Positions 32,124 to 42,503 are shown, numbered from the stretch's first letter. The stretch: 64,000 nucleotides of DNA from Rhodovibrio salinarum DSM 9154 (GCF_000515255.1 NZ_KI911559.1:2925660-2989659), one strand, 5' to 3'. Numbers and translations are program-made. The notes: generated by a model not told the origin, from the letters alone.

Positions 32124-33608
32124 CTACTGGAAGGCCACCTCGGCGAAGGAGCGCAGCTTGCGGGAATGCAGCCGCTCGCGTTCCTGCTGCTGCAGGTTCT
32201 CCAGCGCCTTCAGGCCGATCTCCAGATGCTGCTCGACGCGCTTGCGGTAGAACTCGCCCGCCATGCCGGCCAGCTTGATCTCGCCGTGCAGCGGCTTGTC
32301 GGAGACACACAGCAGAACGCCGTAGGGCACCCGGCAGCGGTAGCCGTTCGCCGCCACGGTGGCGCTTTCCATGTCCAGCCCGACCGCACGCGATTGCGAC
32401 AGGCGCCGCAACATCGCCCGGTGGTCGCCCAACTCCCAATTGCGGTTGTCGACGCTAGCGACCGTGCCGGTCCGCATCACGCTCTTGAGGTCATAGCCCG
32501 CCTGCCCGGTCACGTCCGCGACCGCCTGTTCGAGCGCCTGCTGCACCTCGGCCAGCGCCGGGACCGGGACCCAGGTGGGCAGTTCCTCGTCCAGCACGTG
32601 ATCCTCGCGCGCATAGCCGTGGGCGAGCACGTAATCGCCCAGCTGCTGGGTGTTCCTGAGGCCCGCGCAGTGGCCCAGCATCAGCCAGGCGTGCGGACGC
32701 AGCACGGCGACGTGGTCGGTCATGGTGCGCGCGTTGGACGGCCCGACGCCGATGTTGATCAGGGTAATGCCGCCGCTGTCGGGAGCGACCAGATGGTAGC
32801 CCGGCATCTGCGGCAAGCGGTCGGGCGGCGTCCCCTGCCCCGCCTCGGCACCGTTCGGGGTCACCACCTCACCCGGCTCGACGAACCGGCTGTAACGCGG
32901 GTCGCCCGCCTGCATCAGGCGCCGGCCCAGGCGCACGAAGGCGTCGACGTAGAACTGGTAGTTCGTGAAGATCACGAAGTTCTGGAAGCTGTGCGGCTGG
33001 GTCCCGGTATAGTGCAGCAGGCGCTGCAGGGAGTAGTCGATCCGCGCCGCGCGGAAGGGTGCGAGCGGGCTTGGCTCGTGCTCGTCCAGATGCATCGTGC
33101 CGTCGAGGATCGCGTCGTCCATCCGGGTCAGGTCCGGGACATCGAAAAAGTCGCGCAAAGGGGTGTCCGGAACGCTTTCCTGCGCGCGCAACTCCGCGGT
33201 TTCCTGATTGATGTCGCGCTTGTAGGCGGCATGCACCGCGATCGGCTCGTGCGACTCGCCAACCTCCACCGGAACGCCGTGGTTCTCGATCAACAGCGCG
33301 ATCTGTTCGCGCAGGTAGCGGCCGAACACGTCCGGCCGGGTCACGGTCGTTTCGTGCGCCCCCGGCCGGGCGACGAAGCCGTAGGACAGGCGCGAATCGA
33401 CCTGCGCGTGGGAGCGCGTGGTCACCCGCACGAAGGGATAGGTGGCCCGCACCGCCTGCTTCGGCGGCTGGCCGTTCAGGTATGCTTCGAACTGCCTGCG
33501 CAGGAAAGCGGTATTGCGCTCGTAGATCTCCTCGATCCGCGCGAGCGCGGCGTCTGGATCGCGAAAACTCTCGGTCGCGAACGGCTCGGGCGTAAGCTTA
33601 TCCGGCAT
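32124..33608 (-). CDS. amn: AMP nucleosidase
   Basis: AMP nucleosidase hydrolyses AMP to adenine and ribose 5-phosphate and helps set adenylate pools. The 494-residue product has the Amn N-terminal domain (to about 180, including YPFVRVTT) and a C-terminal nucleoside-phosphorylase-like domain. That domain has NIGVGPSNARTMTDHVAVLRP split across residues 290-310, GHCAGLRNTQ and the catalytic-region DMESATVAANGYR. I use the ATG at 33608 (MPDKLTPEP). Another start lies seven codons upstream. Confidence 0.95.
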   Translation of the reverse strand: MPDKLTPEPFATESFRDPDAALARIEEIYERNTAFLRRQFEAYLNGQPPKQAVRATYPFVRVTTRSHAQVDSRLSYGFVARPGAHETTVTRPDVFGRYLREQIALLIENHGVPVEVGESHEPIAVHAAYKRDINQETAELRAQESVPDTPLRDFFDVPDLTRMDDAILDGTMHLDEHEPSPLAPFRAARIDYSLQRLLHYTGTQPHSFQNFVIFTNYQFYVDAFVRLGRRLMQAGDPRYSRFVEPGEVVTPNGAEAGQGTPPDRLPQMPGYHLVAPDSGGITLINIGVGPSNARTMTDHVAVLRPHAWLMLGHCAGLRNTQQLGDYVLAHGYAREDHVLDEELPTWVPVPALAEVQQALEQAVADVTGQAGYDLKSVMRTGTVASVDNRNWELGDHRAMLRRLSQSRAVGLDMESATVAANGYRCRVPYGVLLCVSDKPLHGEIKLAGMAGEFYRKRVEQHLEIGLKALENLQQQERERLHSRKLRSFAEVAFQ

Positions 33609-33710
33609 GTTTGTCTCCGCGCTGCACATTTGGCCCGGGCGAGCTCAAGCGCGGCACCTCGGCGGCGCGCCGCGTCAAACGTATCACGGCAGGGCGGAAG
33701 AGAGGAAAAC

Positions 33711-33788
33711 TGGGGTGGCCAGCCGGATTCGAACCGGCGACCTCATGGACCACAACCATGCGCTCTAACCGACTGAGCTATGGCCACC
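33711..33788 (-). tRNA. tRNA-His (GTG)
   Basis: A minus-strand cloverleaf. The acceptor stem is GTGGCCA/TGGCCAC with an extra 5' G(-1) opposite discriminator C, the hallmark of tRNA-His. The anticodon arm CATGG-TTGTGGT-CCATG shows GTG, and the T arm is CCGG-TTCGAAT-CCGG. CCA is encoded. Confidence 0.97.
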
Positions 33789-33977
33789 ACAGGAAAATCG
33801 GCAGCGCGCCAGCGCGCTGCACGCCGTGTCTCTAACCCCCGGCAAGGGACGCGTCAAGCGGTTGGATGTGCGGACTTGCGAGGGGCTTGCGCTCACGGCT
33901 AGCATGCCGCGCGCCATCCGGGTCGCTCCCATGCGATCCGGCCCACCCGACAGCCAATCGAGGGATCGTTCGCCCAT

Positions 33978-35156
33978 ATGGTCACCCGCGCCGCCGCCCT
34001 GGACCGTCTTGGCACTGAAAGCGCCTTTCAGGTCCTGGCGCGCGCCAACGCCCTGGTCGCGGAAGGCCGATCGATCATCAACCTGGGAATCGGGCAACCA
34101 GACTTCCGTACGCCCGACCACGTCGTCGAAGCCGCCTGCAAGGCGCTGCGCGACGGGCATCACGGCTACACCCCCGCCAAGGGCATCCCGGAACTGCGCA
34201 CAGCCGTCGCCGAGGACGTGACGGCGCGCACCGGCGCCGCGGTCGACCCGGAACACGTCCTGGTCGTGCCCGGTGGCAAGGTCACGATGTTCTTCGCGAT
34301 CACCATGTTCGGCGAGCCGAGCGCGGAGATCGTCTATCCTGACCCCGGTTTCCCGATCTACGAATCGCTGGTGCGCTATTCCGGCGCGCGCCCCCGCCCC
34401 TTGGCGCTGCGCGAACGCGACGGCTTCGCGGTCACGGCCGATGCACTGGCCGAGACGATCACCCCCGACACCCGCCTGGTCATCCTGAACACCCCCGGCA
34501 ACCCCACGGGCGGCGTCATCCCGCGCGCGGAGATGGACCGGATCGCCGAGGTGCTGGCGCGCAACCCGCAAACCGCGGTGCTGGCGGACGAGATCTACGG
34601 CCGTTTGATCTATGACGGACAGGAACACGTCAGCCTGCTGTCCTACCCCGACCTGCGGGATCAGGTGATCCTGCTGGACGGCTGGTCGAAGACGCATGCG
34701 ATGACCGGCTGGCGGCTCGGCTTCGGTGTCTGGCCGAAGGCCCTGGTCGCGGATGCCGAACGGTTGGCGGTCAACAGCCATTCCTGCGTCAACGCCGCCG
34801 CGCAGCATGCCGGACTCGCCGCGCTGACGGGTAGCCAAGACCATGTGGCGGAGATGCACGCCGCGTTCGACGCGCGACGGCGCGCGCTGGTCGACCGGCT
34901 GAATCAGATCGACGGCATCACCTGCCCCAACCCAGGCGGTGCGTTCTACGCCTTCCCGAACATCACCGGCACCGGCTACGCTGCCAAGGAGCTGGAGACG
35001 GCGCTCTTGGAGGACGCCGGCGTCGCCACCGTCGCCGGCACCTCCTTCGGCGCGGCGGGTGAAGGGTATCTACGCCTGTCCTACGCAAACACGAAAGAGA
35101 ACGTGCTGGCCGCCGCGGCGCGGATCGACGCCTGGCTGAACGGCGCGCGGGACTGA
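33978..35156 (+). CDS. Class I/II pyridoxal-phosphate aminotransferase
   Basis: This 392-residue fold-type I aminotransferase is most like the aspartate/aromatic subgroup 1-gamma. The motif NLGIGQPDFRTPDHV lies near residue 35. NTPGNPTGGVIP (around 170) and DEIYGRLIYDG (around 205) bind the cofactor. The PLP-binding lysine is K238 in SKTHAMTGWRLG. A conserved Arg that binds the substrate carboxylate lies in YLRLSYANT near the C-terminus. It stands alone upstream of glnB. The true amino donor is unknown. Confidence 0.9.
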   Translation: MVTRAAALDRLGTESAFQVLARANALVAEGRSIINLGIGQPDFRTPDHVVEAACKALRDGHHGYTPAKGIPELRTAVAEDVTARTGAAVDPEHVLVVPGGKVTMFFAITMFGEPSAEIVYPDPGFPIYESLVRYSGARPRPLALRERDGFAVTADALAETITPDTRLVILNTPGNPTGGVIPRAEMDRIAEVLARNPQTAVLADEIYGRLIYDGQEHVSLLSYPDLRDQVILLDGWSKTHAMTGWRLGFGVWPKALVADAERLAVNSHSCVNAAAQHAGLAALTGSQDHVAEMHAAFDARRRALVDRLNQIDGITCPNPGGAFYAFPNITGTGYAAKELETALLEDAGVATVAGTSFGAAGEGYLRLSYANTKENVLAAAARIDAWLNGARD

Positions 35157-35182
35157 CGCAGCGCCCGGCCACTGACCAATAG

Positions 35183-35869
<687 letters not shown>

Positions 35870-36009
35870 GCCCGCTTTCGCCCGCGGCGGCCCGCACCGC
35901 CGGTTTCACCTCGCCGCCGAGCGGCGGGCGCCCGCACGCGGGCGCTTAACCGTTCGGCTCAGCCGCAATCGATAATCTGAAATCTCGACCATCGAGAACG
36001 GGGAATGAC

Positions 36010-37419
36010 ATGAGCGACGCGCAGAACGTTCTGCAAATGATCAAAGACAACGAGGTGAAGTACGTCGACTTCCGCTTCACCGACCCGCGGGGCAAGTGGA
36101 TGCACATCGCCCAGCACGTCAACACGGTCGACGAAGACCTGCTGGACGAAGGCATCATGTTCGACGGCTCGTCGATCGAAGGCTGGAAGGTCATCAACGA
36201 GTCCGACATGACCCTGAAGCCGGACCTCTCGACGGCCGTGATGGACCCGTTCGCCGCCCAGCCGCAGCTGATCCTCTACTGCGACGTGCTGGAGCCCTCG
36301 ACCGGTCAGCCGTACGAGCGTGATCCGCGCACCACGGCCAAGCGCGCCGAGGCCTATATGTCGCAGGCCGGCGTCGGCGACACCGCCTTCTTCGGGCCCG
36401 AGGCCGAGTTCTTCGTCTTCGACGACGTGAAGTTCGGCACCGACATGCACCACTGCTTCTACAAGTTCGACAGTGAGGAAGGCCCGTACATGTCGGGCGC
36501 CGAGTTCGAGGGCGGTAACCTCGGCCACCGGCCGCGGGTGAAGGGTGGCTACTTCCCGGTTCCCCCGGTCGACAGCGGCACCGACCTGCGCGCCGAGATG
36601 GTCACCGTGATGGAGGAGATGGGCATCAACGTCGAGAAGCACCACCACGAGGTGGCGCCCTCGCAGCACGAGCTCGGCATCTCCTTCAACACGCTGGTCA
36701 AGTGCGCCGACGACATGCAGATCTACAAGTATGTCGTCCACAACGTCGCGCACGCCTATGGCAAGACCGCGACCTTCATGCCCAAGCCGGTGTTCGGCGA
36801 CAACGGCTCCGGTATGCACTGCCACCAGTCGATCTGGAAGGACGGCAAGCCGGCCTTCGCGGGCGATGGCTACGCCGGCCTGAGCGAGCAGGCGCTCTAC
36901 TACATCGGCGGCATCATCAAGCACGCCCGGGCGCTGAACGCCTTCACCAACCCGACCACCAACTCCTACAAGCGTCTGGTGCCGGGCTACGAGGCGCCGG
37001 TCCTGCTGGCCTATTCCTCTCGCAACCGTTCGGCCGCTTGCCGTATCCCGCACGGCAACTCGCCGAAGTCCAAGCGCGTGGAGGTTCGCTTCCCGGATCC
37101 GACCGCGAACCCGTACCTGGCCTTCTCCGCCATGCTGATGGCCGGCCTGGACGGTATCCGCAACAAGATCCATCCGGGCGACGCGATGGACAAGAACCTG
37201 TACGACCTGCCGCCGGAGGAACTGAAGGACGTTCCGAACGTCGCCGGCTCGCTGCGCGAGGCGCTGACGGCGCTCGAGGCCGACCACGAGTTCCTGCTGC
37301 AGGGCGACGTGTTCACCAAGGACCAGATCGAGGGCTACATGGAGCTCAAGTGGGAAGAGGTCGAGACCTTCGAGACGGCCCCGCACCCGATCGAGTTCCA
37401 CATGTACTACAGCGTGTAA
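36010..37419 (+). CDS. glnA: Glutamine synthetase type I
   Basis: GlnA (469 residues) makes glutamine from glutamate and ammonia in a dodecamer. Seen are the beta-grasp N-domain ([19 protein letters not shown]), metal-binding [23 protein letters not shown] and the adenylylation site near residue 398 in [10 protein letters not shown]. This marks it as the GlnE-regulated beta subtype. The 140-bp gap to glnB carries GC-rich hairpins (for example GCGCCCGC/GCGGGCGC near 35928-35945), which may tune readthrough. Confidence 0.98.
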   Translation: MSDAQNVLQMIKDNEVKYVDFRFTDPRGKWMHIAQHVNTVDEDLLDEGIMFDGSSIEGWKVINESDMTLKPDLSTAVMDPFAAQPQLILYCDVLEPSTGQPYERDPRTTAKRAEAYMSQAGVGDTAFFGPEAEFFVFDDVKFGTDMHHCFYKFDSEEGPYMSGAEFEGGNLGHRPRVKGGYFPVPPVDSGTDLRAEMVTVMEEMGINVEKHHHEVAPSQHELGISFNTLVKCADDMQIYKYVVHNVAHAYGKTATFMPKPVFGDNGSGMHCHQSIWKDGKPAFAGDGYAGLSEQALYYIGGIIKHARALNAFTNPTTNSYKRLVPGYEAPVLLAYSSRNRSAACRIPHGNSPKSKRVEVRFPDPTANPYLAFSAMLMAGLDGIRNKIHPGDAMDKNLYDLPPEELKDVPNVAGSLREALTALEADHEFLLQGDVFTKDQIEGYMELKWEEVETFETAPHPIEFHMYYSV

Positions 37420-37437
37420 GCGCCGGGCGGCGCGCTA

Positions 37438-37496
37438 GACGCCGGCCAGCCGCGGCGCCCGTGCAGGGGACGGTCGCTTGCGGCCTGGCCGGCGTC
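37438..37496. repeat. Perfect 12-bp inverted repeat downstream of glnA
   Basis: GACGCCGGCCAG (37438-37449) is perfectly complementary to CTGGCCGGCGTC (37485-37496). It can form a large stem with a 35-base loop in the glnA 3' region. There is no T-run. It may protect the mRNA end or belong to a composite terminator with the hairpin at 37533. Confidence 0.55.
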
Positions 37497-37532
37497 GGCC
37501 TTCCGCCTGAAGCTTTCGATCGCTCGATCACT

Positions 37533-37570
37533 GCGCCGTCGCGGCCACCGCGGCGGCGCGGTTTCTGTTT
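37533..37570 (+). terminator. Rho-independent terminator of glnA
   Basis: GCGCCGTCGCG pairs with CGCGGCGGCGC (11 bp with one G-T) around a short loop. GGTTTCTGTTT follows directly. This has the form of an intrinsic terminator and lies 114 bp past the glnA stop. Confidence 0.75.
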
Positions 37571-37587
37571 CAAACCGCCAAACGAGA

Positions 37588-37621
37588 TCCGTTCAATCGG
37601 GCGGCTGCCGGATTGAACGGA
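37588..37621. promoter_or_regulatory. 11-bp perfect inverted repeat upstream of the NDH-2 gene
   Basis: TCCGTTCAATC (37588-37598) and GATTGAACGGA (37611-37621) flank a 12-base spacer. The arms are AT-richer than the surroundings and lie 100 bp before the GTG of the NADH dehydrogenase gene. It could be an operator for that gene or a second stem of the glnA terminator. The function is a guess. Confidence 0.45.
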
Positions 37622-37721
37622 ACCCGCACCTGCCCTACCCCGTTCCTGCCTGTAAGACAGGTCTTAGCGCCGCGCGGTTGCCGCCCAAGCGGCTATTCCT
37701 GGTTTTCAACAAGAGGCTTGC

Positions 37722-39377
37722 GTGTCCGAAAAACCTCGTATCGTCGTCCTGGGCGGTGGCTTCGCCGGCATGTTCGCCGCGCGCAACCTGCGCCGGAAGC
37801 TGGGCGATAGTGCCGAGATCGAGCTGATCAACGCCGAAAATTACTTCGTCTTCCAGCCGCTCCTGCCCGAGGTTGCCGCTGGCCAGATCACCGCGCCGCA
37901 CGCAGCAACCCCGCTGCGCCTATTGCTGAAGGGCGTCTTCGTGCGCAAGGCGATAGTGCACGGCATCGACTTCGAAAAACGCGAAATCACGGTCTTCCAG
38001 GGCGTGCAGCGCCGCCCGACCGTGGTGCGGTACGATCACCTGGTGCTCGCGCTCGGCCAGTCGACGGATCTTTCGATGATCACCGGCCTGTCCGAGCACG
38101 CGATGACGCTGAAGACCCTCGAGGACGGCCGGCTACTGCGCTCGCACGTGATCGAGAAGCTGGAACACGCCGAAATCACCCAGCTGCCGGAGGTCAAGCG
38201 GCAGACCCTCACCTTCACCGTGATCGGTGCCGGCTTCTCCGGCATCGAGACGGTCGGCGAGATGGCGGAGTTCATCGACCGTTCGCTCAAATACTACAAG
38301 AACGTCGACCGCTCCGAGATTCGCATCGTCGTGATCGAAATGGCGGACCGGGCGCTGGCCGAACTGCCAACCACACTCGGCACCTACGCCCGGCGCAAGC
38401 TGGAGGCCCGCGGGATCGAGTTCCAGCTCAACACCGGCGTCACGTCCGCTTCGGGCACCCACCTCGTGACCTCCAAGGGGGAATGGATCGGCACCCGCAC
38501 GATCGTCGCCACGATCGGCAACGCGCCCTCGAAGCTGGTGCGCGAGCTCGGCCTGCCGCTCAAGGCTGGTAAGATCCAGGTCGACCGCTCTTTCCGGGTC
38601 CCCGAAGTGGATAACGTCTGGGCCCTGGGCGATTGCGCGCTGATCCCGATGGTCGACAGTCCGCAGGAAAAGTCCGACTACGCCCCGCCAACCGCCCAGT
38701 TCGCCGTACGCGAAGCCCGGCACTTGGTGAAATGCATCCACGCTTCTTTTCGGGGCAAGCCCCTGAAGCCGTTTTCCTACAGCTCCAAGGGCGCGCTCGC
38801 CTCGCTCGGCGCCCGTCGGGGCGTGGGCGACCTGATGGGGATCAAGATCTCCGGCTTCCCGGCCTGGCTTATCTGGCGGGCCTACTACGTCGCCTTCCTG
38901 CCGGGGATGTCGACGCGTTTCCGCGTGCTGATGAACTGGCTATTGGACATGATCACGCCGCGCAACGTCGCCCAGCTCTCCAAACCCCGCCCGCCGGGCG
39001 CGCGCCACGTGCTGTACCACGCCGGCGACCGGATCTACGAAAAGGGCAACCGGGCCGACGGTGTCTATACGGTCGTCTCCGGCGCGGTCGAGATGATCAC
39101 CGAAGACCCGCAGACCGGCAAGGAGTACCGGCGCCGGCTGGGCCCCGGCGAGCACTTCGGCATGCGGTTAATCCTGGGCGAGGACCGACGCCAGGCAACC
39201 GCCCGGGCGGCCGAGCACACCCGCGTCCTGATCCTGGAGCGCGAGGAAGTGATGAAGATCGCCGACGGCATCGAGGACTTCCGCCATCACTTCGAAACGC
39301 TCATTGAACGCGAACTCGGCCATTACTGGGACTGGCGCGGGACCTCCTCGAAAAACGACGTGTCAGCGGTGGATTAA
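37722..39377 (+). CDS. Type II NADH dehydrogenase fused to a cyclic-nucleotide-binding-type domain
   Basis: NDH-2 is a peripheral inner-membrane flavoenzyme that oxidises NADH with quinone without pumping protons. Residues 1 to about 410 are the NDH-2 core: the FAD motif VVLGGGFAGMFAARNL, the NAD motif VIGAGFSGIETVGE, and VWALGDCA for FAD. Near residues 380-410 lies an amphipathic membrane-binding stretch. Residues about 425-520 form a CAP-type beta barrel (AGDRIYEKGNRADGVYTVVSGAVEMI, in parts, and LGPGEHFG). The phosphate-binding cassette reads FGMRLILG...RRQATARA. The Arg is kept, but the usual Glu of FGE is Met. GTG start with AAGAGG upstream. Confidence 0.9.
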   Translation: MSEKPRIVVLGGGFAGMFAARNLRRKLGDSAEIELINAENYFVFQPLLPEVAAGQITAPHAATPLRLLLKGVFVRKAIVHGIDFEKREITVFQGVQRRPTVVRYDHLVLALGQSTDLSMITGLSEHAMTLKTLEDGRLLRSHVIEKLEHAEITQLPEVKRQTLTFTVIGAGFSGIETVGEMAEFIDRSLKYYKNVDRSEIRIVVIEMADRALAELPTTLGTYARRKLEARGIEFQLNTGVTSASGTHLVTSKGEWIGTRTIVATIGNAPSKLVRELGLPLKAGKIQVDRSFRVPEVDNVWALGDCALIPMVDSPQEKSDYAPPTAQFAVREARHLVKCIHASFRGKPLKPFSYSSKGALASLGARRGVGDLMGIKISGFPAWLIWRAYYVAFLPGMSTRFRVLMNWLLDMITPRNVAQLSKPRPPGARHVLYHAGDRIYEKGNRADGVYTVVSGAVEMITEDPQTGKEYRRRLGPGEHFGMRLILGEDRRQATARAAEHTRVLILEREEVMKIADGIEDFRHHFETLIERELGHYWDWRGTSSKNDVSAVD

Positions 39378-39433
39378 CCGGCCCCGCCCATAGGCGCTTC
39401 AGCACACCGCGTGTCAACGCACCGGCCTAAGGG

Positions 39434-39802
39434 TTACCGGGGCACCGCGACCGTCACTGTCTTGCCGCCGCGGCCGTGAACACTGTCGCGCGCTTCGATG
39501 GTCACCTCGGTAATCCGGGGCGGAATCTCCACGCCGCCCAGCGAGCGGGTGAACGGCTGCTCGTTCTCGTGCGGGTGGTGCAACGTGCGCGTGCCCAGTA
39601 CCGTCCCATCCGGCGCCAAGACGCGCCACTGGTCGGCGTAGTGGTCCCAGCCCTCGTCGGCGTGGCGCACCGTGACGCTCACGCGGTAGCGGTCGGCGCC
39701 ACTCTTGATGATCTCGGCGTCCAGAACGTCCGCCTCACCCGCCGCAACGGCGCTGGCGGTCAGCAGGCTGGCGGCGACGAGCGCCGCGAACAGGTATCGC
39801 AT
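39434..39802 (-). CDS. Secreted hypothetical protein, 122 aa
   Basis: It has a clear signal peptide (MRYLFAALVAASLLTASAVAAG, split here as MRYLFAALVAASLL and TASAVAAG, cut after about residue 21). A beta-rich domain of about 100 residues follows with YRVSVTVRHADEGWDHYAD, WRVLAPDGTVLGTRTL and LHHPHENEQPF. It is probably periplasmic. I recognise similar uncharacterised alphaproteobacterial proteins but no function. The His-rich HHPHENE stretch could bind metal, which is only a guess. Confidence 0.75.
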   Translation of the reverse strand: MRYLFAALVAASLLTASAVAAGEADVLDAEIIKSGADRYRVSVTVRHADEGWDHYADQWRVLAPDGTVLGTRTLHHPHENEQPFTRSLGGVEIPPRITEVTIEARDSVHGRGGKTVTVAVPR

Positions 39803-39878
39803 GGGGCGCAGTCTGGCGCGGACGCGCGGTCGCGACCAGCAACGATCGTGTGAGCACGCCTAGAAAGCCATACGCGCG

Positions 39879-40301
39879 CTACACCTCGACCCCGCCGTCG
39901 CCGGGCGGCACCTGCCGCTTCTGCCCGCTCGGGTCGATCGCGACATAGACCAGCGTGCCCTCGGTGACGCGCACCAGGGTGGCATCGGTGCGCCGGGTCG
40001 CCCAGGTCTCGACCTTGACCGTGATCGAGCTACGCCCGACCCGGTCGATCCAGGCGTACATGCTAACGAGATCGCCGATCAGAACCGGTTTGTGGAAGCG
40101 CACGGCGTCCATCGCCACGGTGGCGATCCGCCCCTGCGCCCGCTCGGTCGCGGGCACCGAACCAGCTAGGTCCATCTGCGCCAGCACCCAGCCGCCGAAG
40201 ATGTCGCCGTTCGGATTGGCGTCCGCCGGCATGGCAAGCGTGCGCAGCGCCGGCGTGATGGCGGGCGGGGAGTCGGGATCGGCGCGGTCGGGCTCGGTCA
40301 T
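39879..40301 (-). CDS. Acyl-CoA thioesterase (hotdog fold, YciA-like)
   Basis: This 140-residue hotdog-fold enzyme hydrolyses acyl-CoA to free acid and CoA. The family motif NPNGDIFGGWVLAQMDLAG (residues about 29-47) includes the catalytic Asp. KPVLIGDLVSMYAWI follows. The length is normal. It lies 76 bp past the secreted-protein gene on the same strand. Chain-length preference cannot be read from sequence. Confidence 0.88.
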   Translation of the reverse strand: MTEPDRADPDSPPAITPALRTLAMPADANPNGDIFGGWVLAQMDLAGSVPATERAQGRIATVAMDAVRFHKPVLIGDLVSMYAWIDRVGRSSITVKVETWATRRTDATLVRVTEGTLVYVAIDPSGQKRQVPPGDGGVEV

Positions 40302-40421
40302 CGCACGCTCCTCGGGCTAAAAACCGGCACAACCAAAACTTTACCAGATTTGGTGCAGCCTTAGATGGGCACTACAGCATCTTCTTGCCCACCCGCAAGC
40401 ACCCCGGCATAGTGCGGCCCC

Positions 40422-42440
40422 ATGAGCGACCTTTTCCAGACTCCCGCAGATCAGAACCCCGACGCCTATTCCGCCAAGGACATCGAGGTCCTGGAGGGCC
40501 TGGAGCCGGTGCGTCGGCGCCCCGGCATGTATGTCGGCGGCACCGACGAGAAGGCGCTGCATCACCTAGTGGCCGAGCTGCTCGACAACGCCATGGACGA
40601 AGCGGTCGCCGGGCACGCCAACCGGATCGAGCTTGCCCTGAGTTCGGACCCGAGCGACGGCGCGACGGTGGTCAAGGTGCACGATAACGGCCGCGGTATC
40701 CCGGTCGACGCACACCCCAAGTACACCGACAAGTCGGCGCTGGAAGTGATCTTCACCACGCTGCACTCCGGCGCGAAGTTCGCGAACAAGGCCTACGCCA
40801 CCGCCGGCGGCCTGCACGGCGTCGGTGTCAGCGTGGTCAACGCGCTCGCCGCCGAATGCACGGTCGAGGTCGCGCGCGAGCGCAAGCTCTACCGCCAGAC
40901 CTTCCGCAAGGGCACGCCGGTGGGCAAGCTGGAAAACCTGGGCCAGACCCAGAACCGCCGCGGCACCACCGTCACCTTCAAGCCGGACCCGGAGATCTTC
41001 GGTCACCTGCGCTTCAAGCCGGTCTCGCTCTACCGGATGGCGCGCTCCAAGGCCTACCTGTTCAAGGGCGTGGAGATCCGCTGGTCCTGCGCGCCCGAGC
41101 TGATCCCGGAGGGCGAGCGCGGCACCAGTTGTCCGGAAAGCGCGACCCTGCACTACCCCGGCGGTCTGCGCGACGCCTTGACCGACCTCCTGGGCGGGCG
41201 CAGCAGCCTGACCCCGGAGCCGTTCGCGGGCGAGGCCAAGCTGGCCGACGACGCGGGCCGCGTGGAATGGGCGGTCACTTGGCCGGCCGACGAGGAAGGC
41301 TTCGCCTCCTCCTACTGCAACACCGTGCCGACGCCCCAGGGCGGCACCCACGAGCAGGGCCTGAAGAACGGCCTGCTGCGGGGGCTGAAGACCTATGGCG
41401 AGATGGTCGGCAACAAGAAGGCGCAGCAGGTCACGGGCGACGATCTGCTGGGCGGCTGCGCGGCGCTGCTGTCGGCCTTCATCCGCAACCCGCAGTTCCA
41501 GGGCCAGACCAAGGAGCGGCTGTCGACCCCGGAAGCCGCGAAGCTGGTCGAGCAGGCGGTCAAGGATCACTTCGACCACTGGCTGGCCGCGCATCCCGAG
41601 CGCAGCAAGGCGCTACTGGAACGCGCGATCGAGCGGGCGGAGGAGCGCCAGCGCAAGCGCAAGGAAAAGGAACTCAACCGCAAGACCGCGACCCGCAAGC
41701 TGCGCCTGCCCGGCAAGCTGGCGGACTGCGCGCGCAACCGCTCCGACGGCACCGAGGTGTTCCTGGTCGAGGGCGACAGCGCCGGCGGCTCCGCCAAGCA
41801 GGCGCGCAACCGGGAGACCCAGGCGGTGTTGCCGCTGCGCGGCAAGATCCTGAACGTCGCCAGCGCCTCGGCCGACAAGATGAAGGCCAACCAGGAGGTC
41901 AACGACATCACCCAGGCGCTCGGCTGCGGCACGCGCCGGACCTATGACCCCGACAAGCTGCGCTATGAGCGGATCATCATCATGTGCGACGCCGACGTCG
42001 ACGGCGCCCACATCGCCAGCCTGCTGATGACCTTCTTCTACAAGGAAATGCCGCAGCTGATCGCCGACGGGCGTCTGTACCTCGCGCAGCCGCCGCTCTA
42101 CCGCCTGTCATCCGGCGGCACGGTGCGCTACGCCCGCGACGACGCGCACAAGGACGAGTTGCTGCAGTCCGAGTTCAAGAAGCCGGAGAAGGTCGAAATC
42201 AGCCGCTTCAAGGGCCTGGGCGAGATGCCGCCGGCGCAGCTCAAGGAAACCACGATGGACCCGAAGAACCGCACGCTGCTTCGGGTCACGATCACCGACG
42301 ACGAGACGCTCGACCTGGAAGCCGCACAGGAAGAGACCGAGAACCGCGTCGAGCAGTTGATGGGCCGCAAGCCCGAACGGCGTTTCGCCTTCATCCAGGA
42401 TCGCGCCCGCTTCGTCGACAACGACGCGCTGGATGTTTAA
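40422..42440 (+). CDS. parE: DNA topoisomerase IV subunit B
   Basis: ParE (672 residues) is the ATPase subunit of topoisomerase IV, which unlinks daughter chromosomes. It has the GHKL ATPase domain (RRRPGMYVGGT, ELLDNAMDEA, DNGRGIPVD), a transducer domain, and TOPRIM (EGDSAGGSAKQARN, DADVDGAHI), ending RFAFIQDRARFVDNDALDV. It is not GyrB: it lacks the gamma-type insertion and matches alphaproteobacterial ParE in length. It diverges from the thioesterase gene across 120 bp. Confidence 0.96.
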   Translation: MSDLFQTPADQNPDAYSAKDIEVLEGLEPVRRRPGMYVGGTDEKALHHLVAELLDNAMDEAVAGHANRIELALSSDPSDGATVVKVHDNGRGIPVDAHPKYTDKSALEVIFTTLHSGAKFANKAYATAGGLHGVGVSVVNALAAECTVEVARERKLYRQTFRKGTPVGKLENLGQTQNRRGTTVTFKPDPEIFGHLRFKPVSLYRMARSKAYLFKGVEIRWSCAPELIPEGERGTSCPESATLHYPGGLRDALTDLLGGRSSLTPEPFAGEAKLADDAGRVEWAVTWPADEEGFASSYCNTVPTPQGGTHEQGLKNGLLRGLKTYGEMVGNKKAQQVTGDDLLGGCAALLSAFIRNPQFQGQTKERLSTPEAAKLVEQAVKDHFDHWLAAHPERSKALLERAIERAEERQRKRKEKELNRKTATRKLRLPGKLADCARNRSDGTEVFLVEGDSAGGSAKQARNRETQAVLPLRGKILNVASASADKMKANQEVNDITQALGCGTRRTYDPDKLRYERIIIMCDADVDGAHIASLLMTFFYKEMPQLIADGRLYLAQPPLYRLSSGGTVRYARDDAHKDELLQSEFKKPEKVEISRFKGLGEMPPAQLKETTMDPKNRTLLRVTITDDETLDLEAAQEETENRVEQLMGRKPERRFAFIQDRARFVDNDALDV

Positions 42441-42503
42441 TCGCTGCTCGGTGCTGCCGGAAGCAGACCGTCGGGGTCCGGAGGAGCCTGTCTAACTCCT
42501 CGC

